Shown here: positions 17,643 through 25,283 of the stretch, piece by piece
Layout: each line of letters starts with the position of its first letter
Position numbering within the stretch: position 1 is the first letter of the stretch
Assembly: GCF_017873245.1 (NCBI RefSeq)
Contig: NZ_JAGGJY010000002.1
Span: forward strand, 1 to 64,000
Length of the DNA: 64,000 bases
Direction: 5' to 3'
From: Clostridium tertium
GTDB taxonomy: Bacteria > Bacillota > Clostridia > Clostridiales > Clostridiaceae
Notes under the pieces: model-generated
What the model was told of the DNA's origin: nothing
What the model saw: the letters and a program-made list of their open reading frames with translations, nothing else
Databases searched by the model: none
Made by a program: the position numbers and the translations under genes

Positions 17643-18782
17643 CTATCGTGAATTATATATTTTTCTAATAGATTCTAATAACTCATCTATATCTTGAAGA
17701 ACATTAAAACACCCAGGACTTACTCTAACTGTACCTGCATATTCAGTTCCTATAATATCATGTATTAATGGAGTACAATGGTAACCTGTTCTAACAGCAA
17801 TTCCATATTCATTTAATTCTTCACCAACAATAGATGCATCAACTCCATCAATATTAAATGAAACTACAGCACTTCTTTCATTCAAAGAATTATTCCCATA
17901 TATCTTTATATAAGAAAGTTTTCTTATTTCATCTATAAAATATTTCATTAATTCATCTTCTACTTTTTTGATACTATCTATACCAACTCTTTTTATAAAT
18001 TTTAATCCTTCACATAATCCTGCAATACCTGGAGTATTTAAAGTTCCACTTTCAAATTTATCTGGCATAAAATCTGGTTGAATCATAAAATGTGAGTTAC
18101 TACCTGTTCCCCCTTCATTGAAATTACTTAAGTTTATTCCTTCTCTTATAAATAATCCACCTGTCCCTTGAGGGCCAAGCAATCCCTTATGTCCAGGAAA
18201 TGCCAATAAATCTATATATGAACTTTCAACATCAATTGATATAACTCCAGCACTTTGAGATGCATCAACCATAAATATAATTTCTTTTTCTCTTGCTATC
18301 TTTCCTATAGCAGTAATATCTTGAATACTTCCTAATACATTAGAAATATGATTAATAATTATTATTTTAGTATTTTTTTTAATTTCATTTTTAATATCTA
18401 AAGGATTTACATATCCAGCTTTATCTATTCCTACTAAAGTTATTTCTACTCCCTGCTTTTCCATTGAATTAAGAGGTCTTAGAACAGAATTATGTTCTAT
18501 AACTGTACTAATAACATGATCTCCATTTTTCAAAACTCCCTTAATAGCTATATTTAATGCTTCTGTTGCATTACTTGTAAAAACCAAATTAAACGGATTT
18601 TTTATATTGAATAGTTCACAGATTAAATTTCTGGTCTCCATAACTTTCATTGCTGATTTAATTGCCATATCATGAGAACCTCTTCCAGGGTTTGCACAAT
18701 AATTTTTCATACAATTTAATACTTCTTCATAAACTTTAGACGGCTTTGGAAAAGATGTAGCTGCATTATCTAAATAAATCAT
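17643..18782 (-). CDS. Cysteine desulfurase family protein (EF2568-like, class V aminotransferase fold)
   Basis: A 379-residue PLP enzyme. It begins MIYLDNAATSFPKPSKVYEE, has the PLP Lys in AFPGHKGLLGPQGTGG near residue 200, a VDASQSAG cofactor segment near 192, and the catalytic Cys in RTGYHCTPLIH near 336. These features match the subfamily typified by Enterococcus EF2568, often found with selenium or molybdenum-hydroxylase genes, rather than housekeeping IscS or SufS. It would release sulfur or selenium from cysteine or selenocysteine. AAGGAGGG precedes the ATG. It lies upstream of the amine oxidase in a likely two-gene operon. Confidence 0.85.
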   Translation of the reverse strand: MIYLDNAATSFPKPSKVYEEVLNCMKNYCANPGRGSHDMAIKSAMKVMETRNLICELFNIKNPFNLVFTSNATEALNIAIKGVLKNGDHVISTVIEHNSVLRPLNSMEKQGVEITLVGIDKAGYVNPLDIKNEIKKNTKIIIINHISNVLGSIQDITAIGKIAREKEIIFMVDASQSAGVISIDVESSYIDLLAFPGHKGLLGPQGTGGLFIREGINLSNFNEGGTGSNSHFMIQPDFMPDKFESGTLNTPGIAGLCEGLKFIKRVGIDSIKKVEDELMKYFIDEIRKLSYIKIYGNNSLNERSAVVSFNIDGVDASIVGEELNEYGIAVRTGYHCTPLIHDIIGTEYAGTVRVSPGCFNVLQDIDELLESIRKIYNSR

Positions 18783-19013
18783 TTTACCCTCCTTATAAAT
18801 GTTTATTAATTTTATATATTTTAAAGCTTAATTATAGATATCTCTTTCATAAATAATATCTATTTAGATAACCAATATAGTTATAAAATCCTTACTATTT
18901 ATTATATTAAAATTTATAAACTTTCGTGAATGTCTATATAAATATTAACTTAATCTAATTACTAAATAAATTATGAGCTATAATCAAATTATTTCAATAT
19001 ATAATTTAGACAT

Positions 19014-19057
19014 AAATAAATCCCGGAATGGGAAATCCATATCCGGGATTTATTTAA
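19014..19057 (-). terminator. Terminator of the first DUF4489 gene
   Basis: AAATAAATCCCGGA (19014-19027) pairs perfectly with TCCGGGATTTATTT (19042-19055), giving a 14-bp stem. It lies about 25 bases beyond the stop codon at 19082. Confidence 0.75.
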
Positions 19058-19081
19058 TTTTAATTAATTTACATTAATTAA

Positions 19082-19684
19082 TTATTCTTTATTACATTTT
19101 TTCTTACATCTGTTTGATCTACATGTTGCTATTGCTCCAAGTGTAGCATTATTAATAGCTAAAGTCCCTACTGTATCTGCACCAACAACTGTTGCTACTA
19201 CTGTATAAGTGCAACAGTCCTTGTCACAAGAATCTGAATCACAAATAAAGAATGAGAAAGTTCTAGCATCAGTTACTTTTATTTCTGGTATTGGTACTGG
19301 TGGCTTTTCTTCTTCTGCTACTCTTCCTCCTTGTGTGCCTAATTGTAATGTCCATGTAGCTCCTACAGGAATTGGTGTAACTTGACATTTACATTGCTTA
19401 AATACTCTTATACTTAATGTTCCTCTAAACTCTGTAGCAATAGTATTACTAGCAAACTGTAACATAATATCTGGATCGCATAAACAAGAAGTATCTAAAG
19501 TAAGTGATGCAAGTGTAAAAGTAGTTTGAGCTTTTGTACCTGCAGGAATTAAAAGTGAACTAGGACATCCACATTTTATAATAGTTGGACATTTTTTTTC
19601 TTCTTTTTCTTTGCTATAATTCTCATAATCATCTTTTTTTTCTCTTTTATAAGAATCACTATATTCTTTTGACATTGAATTCAT
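19082..19684 (-). CDS. DUF4489-type Cys-rich protein, copy A
   Basis: A 200-residue protein. A short polar leader (MNSMSKEYSDSYKREKKDDY) is followed by KCPTIIKCGCPSS, LTLDTSCLCDP, RVFKQCKCQVTPIPVGATW, FFICDSDSCDKDCCTYTV and a C-terminal NNATLGAIATCRSN block, ending in a basic Cys-rich tail. I recognise the pattern as DUF4489, a clostridial family of unknown function. It has no signal peptide. The start is the ATG behind GGGAGGTTAAATTT; a 14-codon upstream extension is rejected. It is paralogous to the next gene (20041-20628). The regular cysteines suggest a disulfide-linked or metal-binding spore-layer protein, which is inference from neighbours. Confidence 0.75.
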   Translation of the reverse strand: MNSMSKEYSDSYKREKKDDYENYSKEKEEKKCPTIIKCGCPSSLLIPAGTKAQTTFTLASLTLDTSCLCDPDIMLQFASNTIATEFRGTLSIRVFKQCKCQVTPIPVGATWTLQLGTQGGRVAEEEKPPVPIPEIKVTDARTFSFFICDSDSCDKDCCTYTVVATVVGADTVGTLAINNATLGAIATCRSNRCKKKCNKE

Positions 19685-20040
19685 AAATTTAACCTCCCTT
19701 TCATTGGCATTTTCAAACGAATTCAATTATTAATTTATTATTAATTAGCTTTTAACTTTTATATTATTTTTCAGTTAAAATTTTCATTATCATAAAATTT
19801 TTATATTAATTATCAAATCTTCTTTATTCATAATCTATATTTCTTAATTATATTATCCTTAATTACTCTATGATGATTAAAATTAAACTATAAAATAAAT
19901 TTCATATAGGAGAATCCCAGATATGAAAACCCACACTCTGGGATTCAATTTATATTATTGGACTACTGTTTTTATTAAAATAATATTATCTAATTTATAT
20001 TTTTAGCTTATATTTTATCTTAAATTATCTTTTTATTTAA
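19685..20040. other. Intergenic region between the two DUF4489 genes
   Basis: This is A/T-rich and non-coding on both strands as far as I can see. It holds the leader and ribosome binding site of copy A and the hairpin at 19911-19947 that follows copy B. I looked for sigma-E/F/G/K-type CATA elements at the right spacing in front of copy A and found none that convinced me. Confidence 0.5.
19911..19947 (-). terminator. Hairpin downstream of the second DUF4489 gene
   Basis: GAATCCCAGA (19912-19921) pairs with TCTGGGATTC (19937-19946). The stem is strong, but a T run is poor on the minus strand, so termination or transcript stabilisation are both possible. Confidence 0.55.
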
Positions 20041-20628
20041 TTAGTCACAGTCACAATGACATTTTCTATGACATTTTCTACGACAGTCTTTTTCACATTC
20101 ATTTGATCTACATGTTGCTATTGCTCCAAGTGTAGCATTGTTTATAGAAATACTTGTTCCTGCAGCAGGTGGATCTACAACTGTTGCAACTACAGTATAA
20201 GTGCAGCAATCTTTGTCACAAGAATCTGAATCACAGACAAAGAATGAAAAAGTAGTATTAAAAGGCCCATTTGCTAAGGTATAATTCCATGCAGGCCCAA
20301 CTGGTACTGGAGTAAATTGATTTCTACATTGTTTAAATACTTGGAAATTTATATCAATTGTACCAATACCTGCAGGAGCAATAATATTGCTTGCAAATTC
20401 TAATTTAATACTTGGATCACATAAACAAGAAGTATCTAAAGTTAGTGATGCTACTGTAATATTAGTTCCTGCTGTAACAGCTCCAATTGAAGTTGAACTA
20501 GGACATCCACATTTTACAATCGTTGGGCATTTTTCTTTTCTTTCTTCTCTCTCTTCTCTTTCTTTTCTTTCTTCTCTTCTATAATCTTTTCTACATTCAT
20601 CTTGATATCTTCTAGACATTGAATTCAT
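20041..20628 (-). CDS. DUF4489-type Cys-rich protein, copy B
   Basis: A 195-residue paralogue of the gene at 19082-19684 with the same blocks: KCPTIVKCGCPSS, LTLDTSCLCDP, VFKQCRNQFTPVPVGPAW, FFVCDSDSCDKDCCTYTV, NNATLGAIATCRSN. The leader differs by a striking charged stretch (RREERKEREEREERKEK), and the tail is Cys/His-rich (CEKDCRRKCHRKCHCDCD), suited to metal binding or cross-linking. AGGGAGGATTCAATTT precedes the ATG. Copies A and B look like a tandem duplication and appear to be separately transcribed, since a hairpin separates them. Function unknown; a coat-type structural role is inferred. Confidence 0.75.
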   Translation of the reverse strand: MNSMSRRYQDECRKDYRREERKEREEREERKEKCPTIVKCGCPSSTSIGAVTAGTNITVASLTLDTSCLCDPSIKLEFASNIIAPAGIGTIDINFQVFKQCRNQFTPVPVGPAWNYTLANGPFNTTFSFFVCDSDSCDKDCCTYTVVATVVDPPAAGTSISINNATLGAIATCRSNECEKDCRRKCHRKCHCDCD

Positions 20629-20853
20629 AAATTGAATCCTCCCTTTTATCTATCTTTTATAAAATATCTTATTTTATTAATTTAGTATCCTTTAGTTTTT
20701 AGTTATTCTATTATTTTTCATCACAAATATTATGCTGAATTAATATATTATTACTATTAAAGCTTTATTAATGCTTATTCTATTGATAATATTTATGAAA
20801 ATTGTTTTTTATACTGCTTTCGTAGTAATCTAAATTTTGTTAACTACTTATCT

Positions 20854-21609
20854 CTAAGCTTCATCATATTCTGGGAATAGTGGATCTAAATTTTGGTCAG
20901 GATAGAACTTAGGAACTGGTGCTCTCTCGAATCTTTCGCATGGATCTTCTTCAGGGTCTTCCTCACAGGCTTCCCTAGGAACTGGACAATAATCATAAGC
21001 TGGTATTAATAGTTGTACAATAAGTTCACATTTTACAACTATATAGTAACCTAAAGTTATATCTAGAACTTCGTCACCCTCTTCATCTTCAACTATTTGA
21101 CCATCTAGTGCCTCTGCTACCATTTCAAGTTTTATAATATTACTATCCTCACCTTCACATTGTTCTGGTTCAGTGCTTGCTGAAATTTGAGCTATAGAAT
21201 CAGGACAATAGAATTTTCCAATTATATCTGTTCTGTGTATTTCGTAGAATTCACTTCTATTTATACCATTATCATCAATATAATCAGAATAGAAAGAGAT
21301 AACGTAATTAAGAACTATTTTTTTGAAATTAGAGCTTCCTTTTACAGGTATTTTATCTACTGAAGTTAATGTTACATTAAAGTCCCTACTAGAAATATAT
21401 CTCTTAGGCTCAATTAGTGGATCACTTCTTAATTCACTATCTGTCGTATTTGTATCTGGACCTTCTCCATATACAAGACATCTTTTTATTAAGCATTGAT
21501 CAAATACCTTAGGTACTTCTATGCATACTAACTCCGATGGATCTGGTAAACGCCCTTGTTTATTAACAAGACCTGGGCGTGGCTCGAATTTTTTGAAGTT
21601 AATGGACAT
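20854..21609 (-). CDS. SPOCS/DUF3794-like spore protein, copy 2
   Basis: A 251-residue protein, strongly similar at DNA and protein level to copy 1 (14837-15598) but on the opposite strand. It shares MSINFKKF.PRPGLVNKQGR, VCIEVPKVFDQCLIKRCLVY, SSRDFN, IIKLEMVAEALDG and LDITLGYYIVVKCEL. It ends in an acidic Pro-rich tail (KFYPDQNLDPLFPEYDEA). Several cysteines of copy 1 are replaced (VYGEG, TTDSE). GGAAAGGAGAATTT sits before the ATG, and a sigma-K-like promoter lies about 65-86 bases upstream. Together with copy 1 it brackets the amine oxidase, desulfurase and DUF4489 genes as an inverted pair. No signal peptide. Confidence 0.75.
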   Translation of the reverse strand: MSINFKKFEPRPGLVNKQGRLPDPSELVCIEVPKVFDQCLIKRCLVYGEGPDTNTTDSELRSDPLIEPKRYISSRDFNVTLTSVDKIPVKGSSNFKKIVLNYVISFYSDYIDDNGINRSEFYEIHRTDIIGKFYCPDSIAQISASTEPEQCEGEDSNIIKLEMVAEALDGQIVEDEEGDEVLDITLGYYIVVKCELIVQLLIPAYDYCPVPREACEEDPEEDPCERFERAPVPKFYPDQNLDPLFPEYDEA

Positions 21610-21668
21610 AAATTCTCCTTTCCTTAAAACTACGATACTCTAAATTAATTTAATATTCATTTATAATA

Positions 21669-21695
21669 CATGTTATGTTGAAATATAAAAGTGGT
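21669..21695 (-). promoter_or_regulatory. Sigma-K-like promoter of SPOCS-like copy 2
   Basis: On the minus strand AC (21695-21694), exactly 16 bases, then CATAACATG (21677-21669). It has the same spacing and nearly the same -10 as the promoter of copy 1 (CATATCATG). It lies 60 bases before the ATG at 21609. Confidence 0.6.
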
Positions 21696-21756
21696 GCTAT
21701 TAAAAAGTCGTATAATGTACCTTTTTTTTACCTAAAATTGTGTATAAAATAAAAAA

Positions 21757-21818
21757 AACACTGAATTTACTTAAGTATAAAGACTTATAAAGTCATTCCT
21801 TAAATAAATTCAGTGTAT
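21757..21818 (-). terminator. Terminator of the hemerythrin/DUF1858 operon
   Basis: CACTGAATTTA (21759-21769) pairs with TAAATTCAGTG (21805-21815) around a loop of about 35 bases that itself contains a small hairpin (GACTTATAAAGTC). On the minus strand it is followed by a TTTTTTTTATTTTATA tract. Confidence 0.75.
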
Positions 21819-21856
21819 ATTCATATTAATTCATTTATTATAATTATTTTAGCCAT

Positions 21857-22039
21857 TTATCTATTTAGAGCTTCAAGTAATGCTTCTAGCTCTAATCCAT
21901 GTACCATTGCTGCATCTTCTATTGTTTCTGCTTGTGATGATGGGCAACCTACACATCCCATTCCAAAGTCCATTAAAATTTGTGGTGCATTTTCCTTTAC
22001 CTTTATAACTTCTCCAATAGTCATGTCCTTAGTTATCAT
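21857..22039 (-). CDS. DUF1858 small redox-disulfide protein
   Basis: A 60-residue protein covering one DUF1858 domain, known from proteins associated with the hybrid cluster protein and from relatives of the ScdA/RIC N-domain. The core is MTIGEVIKVKENAPQILMDFGMGCVGCPSS, shown here only in its key part: a CVGC motif that could form a redox disulfide or bind metal. The ATG at 22039 follows GGATAGGTGATATT; a 13-codon extension is rejected. It is last in a three-gene operon after hemerythrin. DUF1858 plus hemerythrin as separate genes resembles the two domains of the RIC (YtfE/ScdA) iron-sulfur repair protein split apart. Confidence 0.85.
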   Translation of the reverse strand: MITKDMTIGEVIKVKENAPQILMDFGMGCVGCPSSQAETIEDAAMVHGLELEALLEALNR

Positions 22040-22102
22040 AATATCACCTATCCTTAATATTTTTTGATTTAATATCATATTAATTTTAATTTATCTTAAC
22101 TA

Positions 22103-22654
22103 CTAAATGCAATATTTTTCCTTTAAATTTTTAAGTATATCTAGATTTTCATCTTTAACATTATTATTTTCCTCTTCAAAACTTACACATTCTTCATTAA
22201 TTATATCTACAGTTTCCTTTTTTAATTCTCTTTGTGCAAATTTATAAATTACATTATCTTCTTTGTGAATATGTCTTTCTAGAAGGTTTGTATAAGAAAC
22301 CGCATTAGCTATTACGTCTAATTTAGCTTCAGCATTTCCATTCTTTAAAGCTTCTAATGCTTCATTTAAATTTGTTACATATAGTCTGCCAAGATCATGC
22401 TCTACTAACATTCCATATCTAACTACTTTTTCAGCTGTTTCCCCAATTTCATCAACCATTCTATTAAATAACATTATTTCTTCTTTTTTATGATGATGAG
22501 AATCTGCATAGTTTCTTATAAAATGTATCATATTATAAAAATCTTCATAATTAACTTCTTCCCCTTCTAAGACAGAAAAACAAGCTTTTCTAACTACCTT
22601 TAGCATTTCTTTTATATTTTTATGCTCATCCATCATTAATTCTATCGCATTCAT
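22103..22654 (-). CDS. Hemerythrin HHE-domain protein
   Basis: A 183-residue four-helix di-iron protein. Iron-ligand segments in order are MMDEHKNIKEML, ADSHHHKKEEIMLF, LVEHDLGRLYV and ERHIHKEDNVIY, spaced as in HHE-domain proteins. It has an acidic C-terminal tail of about 30 residues. It would bind oxygen, nitric oxide or iron in the cytosol. GGGGATGAG precedes the ATG. It sits between an unknown gene (11 bases upstream) and DUF1858 (63 bases downstream), probably in one transcript. A CRP/FNR-like palindrome lies ahead of the operon, suggesting control by oxygen or nitrosative stress. Confidence 0.9.
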   Translation of the reverse strand: MNAIELMMDEHKNIKEMLKVVRKACFSVLEGEEVNYEDFYNMIHFIRNYADSHHHKKEEIMLFNRMVDEIGETAEKVVRYGMLVEHDLGRLYVTNLNEALEALKNGNAEAKLDVIANAVSYTNLLERHIHKEDNVIYKFAQRELKKETVDIINEECVSFEEENNNVKDENLDILKNLKEKYCI

Positions 22655-22665
22655 TTTCTCATCCC

Positions 22666-23301
22666 CTATACTCTTTCTATTGAAAATTCATCATTTTCAT
22701 ATACATTATATTTAAAATCTTTGTTTACTTCATTAACAAAAGATGTTATCCATAGATTTCTTAAAGTATAAAAATAATTTACATCTCCGTATGCAGCATC
22801 CCATATATCTTTATGAACACAAAGCCTTCTCTTCCAAACAACTTTATTTTCATCTTGTGAAATTACTTCATTTACTCTATCACAAGGCATTCCATCTAAT
22901 ATATAGTCATTTACTGCATTAAATATTTCAACAGCGTTGCTTACAGATTTTCCTTCTTCTTTTGCTTCCTTTGCAGCCTTTATACCTTGATTCATATATA
23001 ACGACTCTAATTTAGAAGATACATTTTCTTTTTCTAACAGCTTTCCTGTCCATGTTGCAAGTCTTCCTTCAGCAGAATGAATCTTGTCTTGTAACCATCC
23101 ATGAATATTTGATGTATCAATCATTTCTTCAAGAGGAAGATTAGGTAATTTTTCTCCATATTTATTATTTATTTCTTTTGATAAATTTTCTATATTTAAT
23201 CCTTCATTTTTTGCTAAAGTAATTATTTCTTCTTCAAGTCCTTCAAACCAAACTATTTTATTAAATAACCAATAGTGAATTTTTCCTAAATATAAGCTCA
23301 T
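22666..23301 (-). CDS. Uncharacterised protein in the hemerythrin operon
   Basis: A 211-residue soluble, mainly helical protein that I do not recognise. Visible features are an N-terminal YLGKIHYWLFNKIVWFEGLE segment with aromatic residues, a central HGWLQDKIHSAEGRLATW segment with two His, and near the C-terminus DGMPCDRVNEV and RRLCVHKDIWDAAYGD, with Cys and His residues that could bind metal or haem. No signal peptide. GGAGGGAAAAAG before the ATG fixes the start and excludes an 8-codon extension. As first gene of the hemerythrin/DUF1858 operon it is likely a partner in the same stress response, but its chemistry is unknown. Confidence 0.65.
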   Translation of the reverse strand: MSLYLGKIHYWLFNKIVWFEGLEEEIITLAKNEGLNIENLSKEINNKYGEKLPNLPLEEMIDTSNIHGWLQDKIHSAEGRLATWTGKLLEKENVSSKLESLYMNQGIKAAKEAKEEGKSVSNAVEIFNAVNDYILDGMPCDRVNEVISQDENKVVWKRRLCVHKDIWDAAYGDVNYFYTLRNLWITSFVNEVNKDFKYNVYENDEFSIERV

Positions 23302-23340
23302 CTTTTTCCCTCCAATATCTATCATTAATCTTATAATGAT

Positions 23341-23382
23341 AGTGTAGCATAGGGTTACATCATTTTCAGTAACATTTGTTAC
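23341..23382 (-). promoter_or_regulatory. CRP/FNR-family-like operator and promoter of the hemerythrin operon
   Basis: GTAACA-TT-TGTTAC (23369-23382) is a perfect 14-base palindrome. A further GTTAC half site lies at 23354-23358. On the minus strand a -10-like TACACT occupies 23346-23341, which would place the palindrome centre about 40 bases upstream of the start of transcription, the class II activator position of CRP/FNR proteins. From memory, clostridial HcpR-type regulators have been predicted to use GTAAC/GTTAC half sites; I cannot verify this here. Confidence 0.5.
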
Positions 23383-23395
23383 CCCTTGATTTATT

Positions 23396-24169
23396 TTATA
23401 TTCTATCTATAATTTCTAAATTCAATTTTTTTGCAAATTCTTCTCCCCTAAATCTAAGTCTTAAATCTTCAGGCTCATGTGCATCTACCCCAAGTATTCT
23501 TTTAACATTATATTCTTTTGATAAATTCCAAAATTCTTCAACCGGGTAAAAATATCTTTCACCTAAGTTATATTTAACTTTCCCTCTTTTGAATCCATTT
23601 ATGTTAATTTCAAGTGGCATATTTAATTTTTCTGCTGCTTCTAAAATTCTTCTTGATGCTTTAATTGAATGTTCATCCCAATTTCTATATGATACAGCAA
23701 ATAAATCTGGATGAGCTATATATGCAAAATATCCACTTTCCATAGACTCTATTACATAATCTATATAGCACTCTAAAATTTCTGGAGTTAATTTAACTCC
23801 ACCTACATAAAGCCATTCACCTTTATAAGGGAAAAAATGCACTCCTAATAATAAATAGTCAACTTTATAAATTTTTTTAAATTCATCATATAACCAATGA
23901 TAATCTTCAAAATATTCACATTCTATTGCTTTCTTTACTGATATCTTATCTCCATACTTTTCTTTAGCATCATCTATTTCCTTAAAATAAACTTTTAAAT
24001 CCTCATATGCCATTCTATTTCTATTATCTATATTTTTACCTGGATGAGGTAGATGATCTGATATTCCGATTTCATCATAATCTTCTTTTATTGCTTCCTC
24101 TATATATTCTTCTACTGTTCCAACAGCATGGTTACATCTATAATTATGTGTATGATAATTAGTTTTCAT
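23396..24169 (-). CDS. PHP-domain phosphatase, histidinol-phosphatase (HisJ-like)
   Basis: A 257-residue metal-dependent PHP-family phosphoesterase. Metal ligands are visible as NYHTHNYRCNH at the N-terminus, EIGISDHLPHP near residue 40, ECEYFEDYHWLYDE near 85, FAYIAHPDLFA near 155 and GVDAHEPEDLR near 235. The length and motif order fit HisJ, which dephosphorylates L-histidinol phosphate in histidine synthesis. No other his gene is adjacent, so another phosphate substrate is possible. ATG 24169 lies behind GGATAGGTGAAGAAA; a GTG three codons upstream is less likely. It ends only about 95 bases before the next gene's start. Confidence 0.82.
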   Translation of the reverse strand: MKTNYHTHNYRCNHAVGTVEEYIEEAIKEDYDEIGISDHLPHPGKNIDNRNRMAYEDLKVYFKEIDDAKEKYGDKISVKKAIECEYFEDYHWLYDEFKKIYKVDYLLLGVHFFPYKGEWLYVGGVKLTPEILECYIDYVIESMESGYFAYIAHPDLFAVSYRNWDEHSIKASRRILEAAEKLNMPLEININGFKRGKVKYNLGERYFYPVEEFWNLSKEYNVKRILGVDAHEPEDLRLRFRGEEFAKKLNLEIIDRI

Positions 24170-24264
24170 TTTCTTCACCTATCCTTTTCCCTCATTTGAG
24201 TATTTATTACATACCTAATATAATAACATATATCTAAATTAACTTCTATTTTCAGACTTCGAAT

Positions 24265-24326
24265 GAAAAGGCTATCATAAATTAATTTAAAAAAATACTT
24301 AATAATTAATTCACGACAGCCTATCT
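24265..24326 (-). terminator. Imperfect terminator-like hairpin after the membrane protein gene
   Basis: AGGCTATC-ATAAATTAATT pairs imperfectly with AATTAATTCACGACAGCCT across about 20 bases. The second arm matches part of the mnmH terminator (CGACAGCCTAT). It lies just beyond the stop codon at 24334. Confidence 0.5.
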
Positions 24327-24333
24327 TATTATT

Positions 24334-25230
24334 TTATAAAAAATTCATTCTTATTCCTTGAATTTCTATTACTCTCTTAGTTATCATACTATGAACTACA
24401 ACTACTTCATCCCTCTCAGCAATATAACAATAATCTCGTACACTAAATGCTATTTCATATTCATTTTCATAATCAGTAATATATATTTTATAAACTGGTA
24501 CTTTAGTAGATCCTTTTGTAGCTTCTACTATACCTGTACATATTCCACTAGTTTTTGTGTATAGTCCAAACAATACTTCAAAAAAGTATATAAAATCTGG
24601 AATAAATATTATTAAAAATATATAAATTTCTTTATCAAAGTATCCTGATAATAAAAATATTATTAATAATAACTTTATCCACCTGATCCTATCAACTCTA
24701 TCTTTCCATTTAACTTTTATATGAGGTGAAAACTTAGACTTCATTCTCCAAAATATATTACTTTCTTTGTTATAGCTTCCTGGATATTCATAATCTCTCT
24801 TCCACTTTAGTTGCCTATCAGTAACTTGCAATAATCTTATCTTTCTTTCTATTATATATATTAAAATTAAAATTATTTCAATCAGTATTTCTATTCTAAC
24901 TAATACTAAATCCTTAGATATTAGAGCTACAATTACTGAATATATAGCAAATAATATACATAATATCTTGAAAATAATAGTTTTTCTTTTAACTTCTATA
25001 ATTATATTCTCATCTATATTTAACCTAATATTGTTTATAGAAAAAATCCCTAATATAACTATAGAAAATATCATCATTATGCTTATAGAATCTATATCTA
25101 TGCTATCAAGAAATGTAATACTAATTCCTCTATATTTAAAATAATAAGATATATTGCCTATGAATCCCAAAATTAATCCAAAAGCTCCAAAAACCCTCAT
25201 GTTCTCTAAGCTTCTTCTTTCTGATCCCAT
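24334..25230 (-). CDS. Uncharacterised multi-pass membrane protein
   Basis: A 298-residue protein with no family I recognise. Hydrophobic segments occur near residues 10-30, 40-60, 75-95, 105-125 and 190-225 (LLLIIFLLSGYF, IYIFLIIFIPDFIYFFEVLFGLY), separated by basic loops (RKRTI-type and KWKDRVDRIRW). The last 70 residues look soluble and beta-rich (KVPVYKIYITDYENEYEIAF, VVVHSMITKRVIEI). The start is the ATG behind AAGGGAGTAGTTTTT rather than an ATG 12 codons upstream. Monocistronic and divergent from threonine aldolase. Confidence 0.7.
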   Translation of the reverse strand: MGSERRSLENMRVFGAFGLILGFIGNISYYFKYRGISITFLDSIDIDSISIMMIFSIVILGIFSINNIRLNIDENIIIEVKRKTIIFKILCILFAIYSVIVALISKDLVLVRIEILIEIILILIYIIERKIRLLQVTDRQLKWKRDYEYPGSYNKESNIFWRMKSKFSPHIKVKWKDRVDRIRWIKLLLIIFLLSGYFDKEIYIFLIIFIPDFIYFFEVLFGLYTKTSGICTGIVEATKGSTKVPVYKIYITDYENEYEIAFSVRDYCYIAERDEVVVVHSMITKRVIEIQGIRMNFL

Positions 25231-25283
25231 AAAAACTACTCCCTTATTAATATAAATAATATACATATTTTTCAGAAATTTCT

